Shown piece after piece: positions 8,262 through 14,602 of a DNA stretch of 17,246 bases; the stretch's first letter is position 1; each line of letters begins with the position of its first letter. A program made the translations under genes and the position numbers. The stretch comes from JABFRZ01 sp036376275 (GTDB lineage Bacteria; Planctomycetota; UBA1135; GCA-002686595): assembly GCA_036376275.1 (NCBI GenBank), contig DASVAP010000350.1, positions 1 to 17,246 of the forward strand, in the 5' to 3' direction. The notes beneath the pieces are model-generated. The model did not search any database and was not told where the DNA came from. It saw nothing but the letters and a program-made list of their open reading frames with translations.

Positions 8262-9854
8262 ATGAAGATCCGCTTGCTCGCCGGGCCGGCCCTGGCCCTG
8301 GCCCTCGCCACGGCACTGCTCGCTCCGCTCCCGACCACGCGCGCCTTCTCCAAGACCGGCCTCAGCCTGGGGCAGGGTCAGCGCCACGTGCGCGTCTTCG
8401 ACAACTTCGCGGACCCGAGCGCCAACGACAACCTCACCCCGGCGCCGATGTTCCCCGGCTTCCTCGGGGTCGAGGTGGCGATCTGGAAGGGTGCCGTCGA
8501 GTGGGGCAGCGCGCTGCACGGCGACGGCAGCGGCGATCCGCTGGGCGGGAACCAGCTCGGCAGCGGAGGGGCGAGCTTCGACGCCTTCTGGGCCGGCAGC
8601 GCCACGGACGTGGGCGGGACCGGCGACAACATCGTCTCGGCGCTCCTGTGCGGTGGCGGTGGCACGGTGGCCTTCACCGAGTTCCCGCCCTCCGGCGGCT
8701 GGCGCATGCGCTTCTGCGACGAGTGGCTGTGGGACGACGGCCCGGGCCAGCCGATCCCGGGGGCCCTCGACATCCAGGGCGTGTTCACGCACGAGTACGG
8801 GCACGCGCTGGGCCTCGGGCACTCGGCCGTCACGGGGGCGACCATGGCCGCCGGGACGGGCGCCGTGGCGGCGCGCTCGATCGCGGCCGACGACATGGCC
8901 GGGGTCCAGTGCGTCTACGGCATCGCCGCGCCCGCGAAGCCGCGCATCACGGCCACCCTCGCCGACCCTGGGGCCGGCACGCTCACCCTGCACGGCTCCG
9001 GCTTCGCGCCCGCGGGCAACGAGGTCTGGCTGACGAGCGCGAGCGCGACCGCGCCCGGTGCCGATCCGATCGTGCGTGTGACGGGCCTCGCCTCGCAGAG
9101 CGGGGGGAGCGTGCTCGCCCTGGTGATCCCGCCCGCCGCGGGCCCTGGTGACGTGCTCGTGCAGATCCCGGGCATGGGCGGGGCGGCGCTCTCGAACGCC
9201 TTCCCGACCGACCTCGTCGGCACGCTCGGGACGCCGACGCCCCGTCCGGACCTGAGCGCTGTCGCACCCACCTCGATCGAGGCGCTGATCCCCGGCACGG
9301 CCCAGACGATCACGCTCGTCGGCTCGCGCCTGGACCTGGCCACGGGCTTCCTGCTCGACGGCGAGGTCATCGATCCCGCGCGCCTCACGCTGGTCGACCC
9401 GGGCACGGTCACGCTCGACATGCCCCAGGCCGACCTCGGCGGGCACGCGCTGGGCGTCACCGACGGGACGATCGTCGACGAGCTCGCCGTGACGGTCGTG
9501 CCCGTGCCGGCGCCGCGCCTCCAGTGGGGTGCGGGCGACGCCTTCACCCTGGTCTCGCGCGCGGCGGGGCTCGACATGCTCCTGGCGGGAACGCCGGGCG
9601 AGCTGCACGTCGTGCGCGGCTCGCCCGTCGGGCCGCCGGGCTTCCCGCCGCGCTTCACGCGCCCCGCGCCGCCGCAGGTGCTGCTCGACGCCGGCGTCTA
9701 CGTGATCCCGGACGAGGGCTGGCTCGCCGTCCACCTCGGCGGCCTGCCGGACCCGGCCCTGGTGGGCTCGCTGTGGTTCGCACGCAGCTTCGCCGTCCAG
9801 CGGCCGCGGCCGTTCGCCGCCAGCAACGACCAGTCGATCACGCTGGTCCCCTGA
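8262..9854 (+). CDS. Secreted matrixin-type zinc metalloprotease with IPT/TIG-like C-terminal domains
   Basis: The 530-residue product has a Sec signal peptide (MKIRLLAGPALALALATALL, probable cleavage after TTRA). The catalytic core contains HEYGHALGLGHS at residues 177-188, the H-E-x-x-H-x-x-G-x-x-H zinc site of metzincins, with the Met-turn candidate M195 (TGATM) and a closing GVQCVYG typical of matrixins. No cysteine-switch prodomain (PRCGxPD) is seen. From about residue 225 come two IPT/TIG-like beta domains (ITATLADPGAGTLTLHGSGF; LSAVAPTSIEALIPGTAQTI), then a beta-rich tail. ATG 8262 is chosen over in-frame codons further upstream because the signal peptide begins exactly there. It is divergent from the lipoprotein gene, with 97 bp between them. 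The protease presumably acts on extracellular protein; its substrate is unknown. Confidence 0.85.
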   Translation: MKIRLLAGPALALALATALLAPLPTTRAFSKTGLSLGQGQRHVRVFDNFADPSANDNLTPAPMFPGFLGVEVAIWKGAVEWGSALHGDGSGDPLGGNQLGSGGASFDAFWAGSATDVGGTGDNIVSALLCGGGGTVAFTEFPPSGGWRMRFCDEWLWDDGPGQPIPGALDIQGVFTHEYGHALGLGHSAVTGATMAAGTGAVAARSIAADDMAGVQCVYGIAAPAKPRITATLADPGAGTLTLHGSGFAPAGNEVWLTSASATAPGADPIVRVTGLASQSGGSVLALVIPPAAGPGDVLVQIPGMGGAALSNAFPTDLVGTLGTPTPRPDLSAVAPTSIEALIPGTAQTITLVGSRLDLATGFLLDGEVIDPARLTLVDPGTVTLDMPQADLGGHALGVTDGTIVDELAVTVVPVPAPRLQWGAGDAFTLVSRAAGLDMLLAGTPGELHVVRGSPVGPPGFPPRFTRPAPPQVLLDAGVYVIPDEGWLAVHLGGLPDPALVGSLWFARSFAVQRPRPFAASNDQSITLVP

Positions 9855-9913
9855 GCGGACACCTCCGCCGCTTGCGTCCGGAGCCGCGCTCTGCGACGGT
9901 TGACGCGGGCGCC

Positions 9914-10465
9914 ATGGAGCAGAACCCTCCCACGAGCCTGTGGAGCCTCGGGCACTCGACCCTGACGCTGGCCGAGTTCCTCGAGCTGTGCCGCGCGCAC
10001 GCCCTCGAGCGCATCGTCGACGTGCGCCGCTACCCGACCTCGCGGCGCCTGCCGCACTTCGCGCGCGAGGGCCTGGCCCTGGCGTTGCCGCGCGCCGGGC
10101 TCTCCTACGTGCACCTGGTGGATCTCGGTGGGCACCGCGAGGAGCGACCGGGCTCGCCGCACACGGCCCTGGTGGGCGCCTTCCGCGGCTACGCCGACCA
10201 CATGGAGACGCCGGCCTTCGCGGCGGCGGTGACGCAGCTCCTGCGCCTGGCGCGCGAGCGCCGCACGGCGGTGATGTGCGCCGAGCGGAGCCCGGCCGAG
10301 TGTCACCGGCGGCTCCTGTGCGATCGCCTGGTGAGCCTCGGCGCCTCGGTCGTGCACCTGCGCCGCGACGCCCCGCCCGAGCCGCACCGCCTGCCGCCCG
10401 AGGCGCGCCCGGACGGCGGGCGCCTGGTCTACGCTGCGCCCCGGCAGGCCGGGCTGTTCGACTGA
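9914..10465 (+). CDS. DUF488 family protein
   Basis: The 183-residue protein shows the whole DUF488 (PF04343) signature: GHST at 13-16, IVDVRRYPTSRRLPHF at 34-49, LGG at 71-73, and the MCAERSPAECHRR block at 121-133, with C122 and C130-H131 conserved. The length is normal for the family and there is no signal peptide, so it is cytoplasmic. The biochemical role is unsettled; the fold suggests nucleotide or nucleic-acid association, which I do not claim. ATG 9914 is the only start placing GHST near the N terminus; no strong Shine-Dalgarno precedes it. The extreme C terminus, QAGLFD, fits the Q-x-x-L-F pattern of bacterial sliding-clamp binding peptides. It lies 49 bp ahead of fbp, which has its own candidate -10. 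Confidence 0.88.
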   Translation: MEQNPPTSLWSLGHSTLTLAEFLELCRAHALERIVDVRRYPTSRRLPHFAREGLALALPRAGLSYVHLVDLGGHREERPGSPHTALVGAFRGYADHMETPAFAAAVTQLLRLARERRTAVMCAERSPAECHRRLLCDRLVSLGASVVHLRRDAPPEPHRLPPEARPDGGRLVYAAPRQAGLFD

Positions 10466-10478
10466 GCCCGCCCGGCTC
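10464..10478 (+). terminator. Weak hairpin after the DUF488 gene
   Basis: GAGCC-CGCCC-GGCTC forms a 5-bp stem overlapping the TGA stop. There is no U-tract, so it is at most a weak or Rho-assisted terminator. In sequence this GC-rich a 5-bp stem may be coincidental. Confidence 0.15.
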
Positions 10479-10501
10479 CGGCCGCCCTCGAGAAGTGCCG
10501 A

Positions 10502-10507
10502 TAGCTC
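10502..10507 (+). promoter_or_regulatory. -10-like element TAGCTC before fbp
   Basis: GATAGCTC places its TA 13 nt before the ATG at 10515, the same position as the TA of the elements before 3002, 8164 and 17200. It deviates from TAnnnT at the last base. No Shine-Dalgarno lies in the 7 nt between it and the ATG, so a leaderless message is plausible. Confidence 0.25.
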
Positions 10508-10514
10508 CCGTCCC

Positions 10515-11537
10515 ATGAGCCGTCCGATGAGCGAGATCGAGATCCCCGACGCCCTCCCCGCCCAGCGCGAGAACCTGGTCACGCTGCAGAGCCACATCCT
10601 GGCCGAGGAGCAGAAGCACCCGGGTGCGACCGGCACCTTCTCGTGGATCCTGTCGGCCCTCTCGCTCTCGGCCAAGGTGATCTCCTCCAAGATCCGGCGC
10701 GCGCGCATCGACGACGTGCTCGGCGGGCTCGGCAGCGAGAACGTCCAGGGCGAGCAGCAGCAGAAGCTCGACGTGATCGCCAACGAGACCCTGCTGCGCT
10801 GCCTCGGCAGCCGCGCGGGCGTCGCCATCGTCGCCAGCGAGGAGAACGAGGAGCCGCTCATCATCCGCCGCACGGCCGACGGCGAGCGGCCCTACGTGGT
10901 CCTGTTCGACCCGCTCGACGGCTCCTCGAACCTCGACACCTGCGGCGGCGTCGGCACGATCTTCTCGATCCTGCGCCACGACCGTCGCGCGAGCCCGATC
11001 GAGGCCTCGTGCCTGCAAGCGGGCACGGAGCAGGTCGCGGCCGGCTACATCCTCTACGGCAGCTCGACCGTCTTCGTGCTCACCACCGGCCGCGGCGTGA
11101 GCCTGTTCGTGCTCGACCCGCTGATCGGCGCCTTCTTGCGCGTGGCCGAGGACCTGCGCATCCCCGAGGCGGGCAAGACCTACTCGCTCAACGAGGGCAA
11201 CCGTCCGACCTTCCCCGCGGGCTACCAGCGCTACCTCGACTGGGCCCAGCAGAACGGCTACTCCTCGCGCTACGCCGGCGCGATGGTGGCCGATGTCCAT
11301 CGCGTGCTCCTCAAGGGCGGCGTGTTCCTCTACCCGCCGACGAAGAAGGCCCCCGAGGGCAAGCTGCGCCTGATGTACGAGGCCAACCCGATGGCCTTCC
11401 TGATCGAGCAGGCCGGCGGCCTCGCCTTCGCCGGCACGCAGCGCCTGCTCGAGGTCGCGCCGAAGGCCCTGCACCAGCGCACCAGCGTCACGCTCGGCAG
11501 CCCGGCCGAGGTGCGCAAGGTGCTGGAGTTCCTGTAG
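10515..11537 (+). CDS. fbp: Class I fructose-1,6-bisphosphatase
   Basis: The enzyme hydrolyses fructose 1,6-bisphosphate to fructose 6-phosphate in gluconeogenesis and pentose cycling. The 340-residue length is normal for class I FBPase. The metal and substrate sites are intact: NVQGEQQQKLDVIAN at 77-90 (E80), ASEENEEP at 107-114 (E109/E110), FDPLDGSSN at 131-139 (D132, D135), and KLRLMYEANPMAFLIEQAGG at 283-302 (E289). YPPTKKAPEGK at 273-283 is also conserved. A second in-frame ATG at 10527 would shorten it by four residues; 10515 is preferred because of the GATAGCT element at leaderless spacing. It is convergent with the Gfo/Idh/MocA gene (stop to stop 19 bp). The enzyme is cytoplasmic and I see nothing degraded in it. 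Confidence 0.96.
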   Translation: MSRPMSEIEIPDALPAQRENLVTLQSHILAEEQKHPGATGTFSWILSALSLSAKVISSKIRRARIDDVLGGLGSENVQGEQQQKLDVIANETLLRCLGSRAGVAIVASEENEEPLIIRRTADGERPYVVLFDPLDGSSNLDTCGGVGTIFSILRHDRRASPIEASCLQAGTEQVAAGYILYGSSTVFVLTTGRGVSLFVLDPLIGAFLRVAEDLRIPEAGKTYSLNEGNRPTFPAGYQRYLDWAQQNGYSSRYAGAMVADVHRVLLKGGVFLYPPTKKAPEGKLRLMYEANPMAFLIEQAGGLAFAGTQRLLEVAPKALHQRTSVTLGSPAEVRKVLEFL

Positions 11538-11556
11538 CGCGCGGACGGCGCCCCGC

Positions 11557-12996
11557 TCACGCCGGCAGCACGAACGGCTCGCGGAACGTCCCGGCCAGGA
11601 GCTCGTTCGCGGCCGGCGGATCCTGGAAGCAGCCCTGGGCGCGGTCGAGCACGAGGCACGGGCCGAGGGCGACCGGCGTCGCGGCCGGGTCGATCGCGTT
11701 GGCCTCGAGGTGCGCGAGCAGGCGCGCGGTGGCCTCGGAGAGGACGCTCGAGCTCTGGACGGCCTCGACCAGCTCGTCCTTCCCCGTCGCGCGCGCCAGG
11801 CGCTGCGAGGCGTTGCCCATCTGCACCAGCGCGCTCGAGCGCGCCGCGGCCTCGAGCCCGGCCGCGGAGTCCTCCTCGCGGCGGCCCTGCAGGGCCTCGA
11901 GCCAGCCGGCGAGCGGGTCGCCGGCGCCCTCCCAGCGGCGGATCTCGCGGCCCTCCGGGTCGCAGGCGAGGGCGCGCGCGTCGCGCTCGATCCGCAGCGT
12001 GCCGCCGGCGCAGTGCAGGACCACGCCCGTGCGCAGCCCGAGGAACTCGTCCATCGCCGCGGCCCAGTCGCCGGCCTGGGCCGCACGGTCGCGCGGCAGG
12101 CCGCGCACCTCGACCAGGATCGGCGCCGGGTCGCAGGCGTAGAACAGGAGCTGCGTGTTGGGCGTCTCGCCGTCGTCCGCCTCGCCGGCGCGCAGGCCGA
12201 GGCTCGTCACGCTCGCGGGCCACTCGTCGAGCCCGACGGCCCAGCGCGCGACGTCGAGCCCGTGCACGCCCGCGCCCAGCGCGCCGTCACCCGTGGCCCA
12301 GGTCCAGCGCCAGTCGTGGTGCAGCCGCGCGCGGCGCAGCGGCCGCAGCGGCGCCGGTCCGCACCACAGGTCGTAGTCGACCGACTCCGGCAGCTTCTGG
12401 TTGCCGCTGACCTTGCCGATCGGCGGCTGGGGCTGGTAGCACAGGACGCGCGCGAGCTGGAGCGCCCCCAGGTTGTCGGCCTGCAGCCAGGCCAGCGCCT
12501 CGCGCACGGCAGGCGAGGAGCGCGCCGGGTGCGCGCAGTGCACGCGGCGACCGTGCCTCCTGGCCGCGGCGGCCAGCGGCTGGGCCTCGGCGAAGACGTG
12601 CGTGGCCGGCGCCTCGAGGTACACGTCCTTGCCAGCCTGGCAGGCCCAGATCGCCTGCAGCGCGTGCCAGTGGTCCGGCGTGGCGAGCACGACCGCGTCG
12701 ACGTCGGCGCGCTCGAGCAGCGTGCGGTAGTCCGTGTGCAGGCTCGGTCGGGGCGCGCCGCGCTCGCGCAGGCGCCGCGCCTCGCGCGTCAGGACGTGAT
12801 CGTCGACGTCGCACAGGGCCACGATGCGCGCCTCGGCCCGCGTGCGCAGCGCGTCGAGCAGCTCGGCCCCGCGCCCGTTCAGGCCGACCACCCCCAGGCG
12901 CACGGCATCGCCGGGGCGCACGAGCGGTGCCCCCGCCACGGCCGCCAGCGAGCCCCCCAGGAAGTCGCGCCGGCCGACGAGCCGCGCCGCGCTCAA
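11557..12996 (-). CDS. Tat-exported Gfo/Idh/MocA-family protein lacking the EKP catalytic lysine
   Basis: The 479-residue protein carries a Tat signal (GRRDFLGGSLAAVAGAPLV, residues 8-26) and a Rossmann start (VRLGVVGLNGRG, 32-43), followed by LCDVDD and VVLATPDHWHALQA, which mark the Gfo/Idh/MocA family. YDLWCGPAPLRPL near 208 and HHDWRWTWATGDG near 226 match the large planctomycete/Verrucomicrobia subfamily. However, the E-K-P motif is EAP (E128-A129-P130), and the segment usually read as G-D-I-G-N-Q-x-x-H is GALGAGVHGLD (238-248), so H245 and D248 remain but the Asp, Asn and Gln are gone. The start is TTG at 12996, overlapping the ferritin stop as TTGA and preceded by a purine-rich tract. 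Family members are NAD(P)-dependent sugar oxidoreductases; this copy may bind without classical catalysis. It is predicted to be periplasmic. Confidence 0.87.
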   Translation of the reverse strand: MSAARLVGRRDFLGGSLAAVAGAPLVRPGDAVRLGVVGLNGRGAELLDALRTRAEARIVALCDVDDHVLTREARRLRERGAPRPSLHTDYRTLLERADVDAVVLATPDHWHALQAIWACQAGKDVYLEAPATHVFAEAQPLAAAARRHGRRVHCAHPARSSPAVREALAWLQADNLGALQLARVLCYQPQPPIGKVSGNQKLPESVDYDLWCGPAPLRPLRRARLHHDWRWTWATGDGALGAGVHGLDVARWAVGLDEWPASVTSLGLRAGEADDGETPNTQLLFYACDPAPILVEVRGLPRDRAAQAGDWAAAMDEFLGLRTGVVLHCAGGTLRIERDARALACDPEGREIRRWEGAGDPLAGWLEALQGRREEDSAAGLEAAARSSALVQMGNASQRLARATGKDELVEAVQSSSVLSEATARLLAHLEANAIDPAATPVALGPCLVLDRAQGCFQDPPAANELLAGTFREPFVLPA

Positions 12997-13490
12997 CCCT
13001 TCTTCTTCCCCTTCCCGTCCTTCTTCCCTTCCCGGTCGTCGTCGCGCCCGGAGAAGGTCCCGATGTCGCCCGGGCTGCGCAGCATCTTGTCGACCTCGCC
13101 GAGGTGCTGCTCCTCCTCGGCGATCATCTTGCGCGCGTACTCCTCGAGCAAAACCGACTCGCCCGCGACCTCCTTCAGGAGCTGCTTGTAGAGCGCGAGG
13201 CTGGCCTCCTCGTGCTCCAGCGACTCGCGCAGGATGGCCCCGATGTCGTGCTCGTGCGTCTCGAGCAGGGGCCCGATCCCGAGTGAGGGGTGCGCGCCGA
13301 GCTGCGTGACGAGCTCGCCGGCTGCCGTGGCGTGCGCCATCGAGGTCGTGGCCTCGCCCCGCAGCCAGCTCACGATCGGGATGCGGTTGTACCCGTAGAC
13401 CATGAGCGAGTAGTGCGTGTAGCGCACGACTCCGGCCAGCTCCATCTCCATGATGCGGTTGAGCAGGTCGACGACGTTCTTGTTGGACAT
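12993..13490 (-). CDS. Ferritin-like (bacterioferritin-type) diiron domain protein with Lys-rich tail
   Basis: The 165-residue protein is a four-helix ferritin-like domain. Helix A has MEMELAGVVRYTHYSLM (E17); helix B runs through GEATTSMAHATAAGELV (H53); helix C has RESLEHEEASLALYKQLL; helix D has EEYARKMIAEEEQH, with an ExxH pair E126/H129. In bacterioferritin the helix B ligand pair is also ExxH, but here the residue three before H53 is Ser50. The tail after residue 147 is charged and Lys-rich (GKKDGKGKKKG). The ATG at 13490 has GGAG at suitable distance (CGGAGATCGCCC) and a TACGAT -10 candidate upstream, unlike the leaderless genes nearby. The gene overlaps the next start by TTGA, implying translational coupling. 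Likely roles are iron or oxidative-stress handling; the electron and iron partners are unknown. Confidence 0.82.
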   Translation of the reverse strand: MSNKNVVDLLNRIMEMELAGVVRYTHYSLMVYGYNRIPIVSWLRGEATTSMAHATAAGELVTQLGAHPSLGIGPLLETHEHDIGAILRESLEHEEASLALYKQLLKEVAGESVLLEEYARKMIAEEEQHLGEVDKMLRSPGDIGTFSGRDDDREGKKDGKGKKKG

Positions 13491-13516
13491 GGGCGATCTC
13501 CGTGGGTTCGGCGCGG

Positions 13517-13522
13517 ATCGTA
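13517..13522 (-). promoter_or_regulatory. -10-like element TACGAT for the ferritin-oxidoreductase pair
   Basis: TACGAT on the minus strand fits TAnnnT. Initiation about 7 nt downstream leaves a leader of about 20 nt containing GGAG before the ATG at 13490. No -35 consensus is evident. It lies in the 67-bp gap after the M28 peptidase gene, so ferritin probably has its own promoter. Confidence 0.33.
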
Positions 13523-13527
13523 CTCGA

Positions 13528-13540
13528 CGGCCGGGGGCCG
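13528..13540 (-). terminator. GC hairpin between the M28 peptidase and ferritin genes
   Basis: CGGCC and GGCCG form a 5-bp stem with a 3-nt loop (CCC on the minus strand), 17 nt after the M28 stop at 13558. No U-run follows, so intrinsic termination would be weak. It directly precedes the ferritin -10 candidate. Confidence 0.25.
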
Positions 13541-13557
13541 GGGGAGCGCGGACGCCC

Positions 13558-14592
13558 TCACTCGCCCGCCAGGGCGCGCACCGCGGCGTGCACCCCGTCC
13601 ACGACCTGCGCCATGCGGCGGTAGTCGAGCGTCTCCGGCGTGTCCGCCGCCGAGTGGTAGCGCGGGTTCCGGTAGAAGGCCGTGTCGGTGATCATCACGG
13701 CCTCGAGGCCCACGGCCCAGTAGCTCGCGTGGTCCGAGAAGTCGATGCCCGGGAGGAAGGCAGGTGCGTTGATCGAGCGCACCGGGAGCGGCGTCGCGCG
13801 CGCCATGGCCTGCTTCACGCGCCGCACGAGCCCGGCCTGGCCCAGCGTGCCGACCACGGCCACGAAGTCGCCGCGGGACGGGTAGAGCCAGCCGAGGAGC
13901 GGCACCGGGTAGGCCTGGCTGCCGGGCTCGTCGCGGTAGCAGCCGATCATCTCCAGGCACAGCATCGCGCGCACGCGCACACCGCTCCGCCGCAGCTCGG
14001 CCGCGTGAAGGGCGCTGCCCATCGCCGGCGTCCGGAAGTGCGGCGGCTCCTCCAGCGCGAAGGCGACCAGCTCGACCTCGCAGGCGAGCTCGGTCCCGGC
14101 CAGGAGCCGCGCCAGCTCCAGCAGCCCCGCCACGCCGCTGGCGTTGTCGTCCGCGCCGATCCCGGGCTCCGCGGCGTCGTAGTGGGCCCCGACCACGACG
14201 CGCTCGCCCCCGGCCGGGCCGACGACGGCGCAGACGTTGTGGTGGCGCACCCCGCCGACCTCGAAGGTCTGCAACTTCGCCGCGCCGAGGGTCTGCGCCA
14301 GGCGCGCCCGCAGGAAGTCGGCGGCCCGCGCCAGGTGCTCGGGGTGGGCGGCGTCGCGCGGGGCGAAGGCCGTGCAGAGGTGCCGGACGTCGCGCTCCAG
14401 GGCGGCCGCGTCGGCGCGCGCCGGCGGCCAGGCGACGTCCCGGCGCAGGAGCGGCTGGGTCAGGTAGAGGCAGGGCAGCCCCACCAGCAGCGCCAGCACG
14501 GCCGCGCTGCGCAGGACCCGCACGCGCAGCGGAGCTCGTCCGGTCCGTCGCACGGGCCCCGGGACGCCCGGGCCGCGAGGTTCTTCCGGCAC
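13558..14592 (-). CDS. M28-family zinc peptidase, N-terminally membrane-anchored
   Basis: From the GTG at 14592 the product has 344 residues. One hydrophobic segment (VLRSAAVLALLVGLPCLYL, about residues 26-44) follows a basic stretch, giving an N-in signal anchor. The M28 aminopeptidase zinc set is complete: GAHYDA (H137, D139), GADDNASGVAGLLELARLL (D149), ALEEPPHF (E181/E182), LEMIGCY (E214) and RYHSAADT (H313). The family cleaves N-terminal residues from peptides using two zinc ions. The frame is open back to 14688 but that part overlaps the upstream FAD oxidase gene; GTG 14592 lies 10 nt after that stop. GTG 14553 is an alternative, and neither has a clear Shine-Dalgarno. It is the last gene of the 17200-13558 operon, and its catalytic domain should face the periplasm. 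Confidence 0.85.
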   Translation of the reverse strand: MPEEPRGPGVPGPVRRTGRAPLRVRVLRSAAVLALLVGLPCLYLTQPLLRRDVAWPPARADAAALERDVRHLCTAFAPRDAAHPEHLARAADFLRARLAQTLGAAKLQTFEVGGVRHHNVCAVVGPAGGERVVVGAHYDAAEPGIGADDNASGVAGLLELARLLAGTELACEVELVAFALEEPPHFRTPAMGSALHAAELRRSGVRVRAMLCLEMIGCYRDEPGSQAYPVPLLGWLYPSRGDFVAVVGTLGQAGLVRRVKQAMARATPLPVRSINAPAFLPGIDFSDHASYWAVGLEAVMITDTAFYRNPRYHSAADTPETLDYRRMAQVVDGVHAAVRALAGE

Positions 14593-14602
14593 GTCCGGGT
14601 GC

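Noticed and set aside
5423..9151. A 1242-codon + strand frame opposite the mosaic lipoprotein
   Set aside because: It is the antisense shadow of the lipoprotein and then an out-of-frame reading of the metalloprotease. Its composition is unlike a real protein and it shows no recognisable motif.
9860..9885. Inverted repeats CGGAC/GTCCG and CTCCG/CGGAG after the metalloprotease stop
   Set aside because: The stems are only 5 bp with long loops and no U-tract. They overlap each other and are likely chance pairings in GC-rich DNA.
8169..12086. A 1305-codon open frame on the minus strand across the metalloprotease, DUF488 and fbp genes
   Set aside because: It runs antisense to three well-supported genes and its translation is Arg/Ala/Gly-rich without domain motifs except where it enters the real Gfo/Idh/MocA region in another frame. 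Long shadow frames are expected at this GC content because stop codons are rare.
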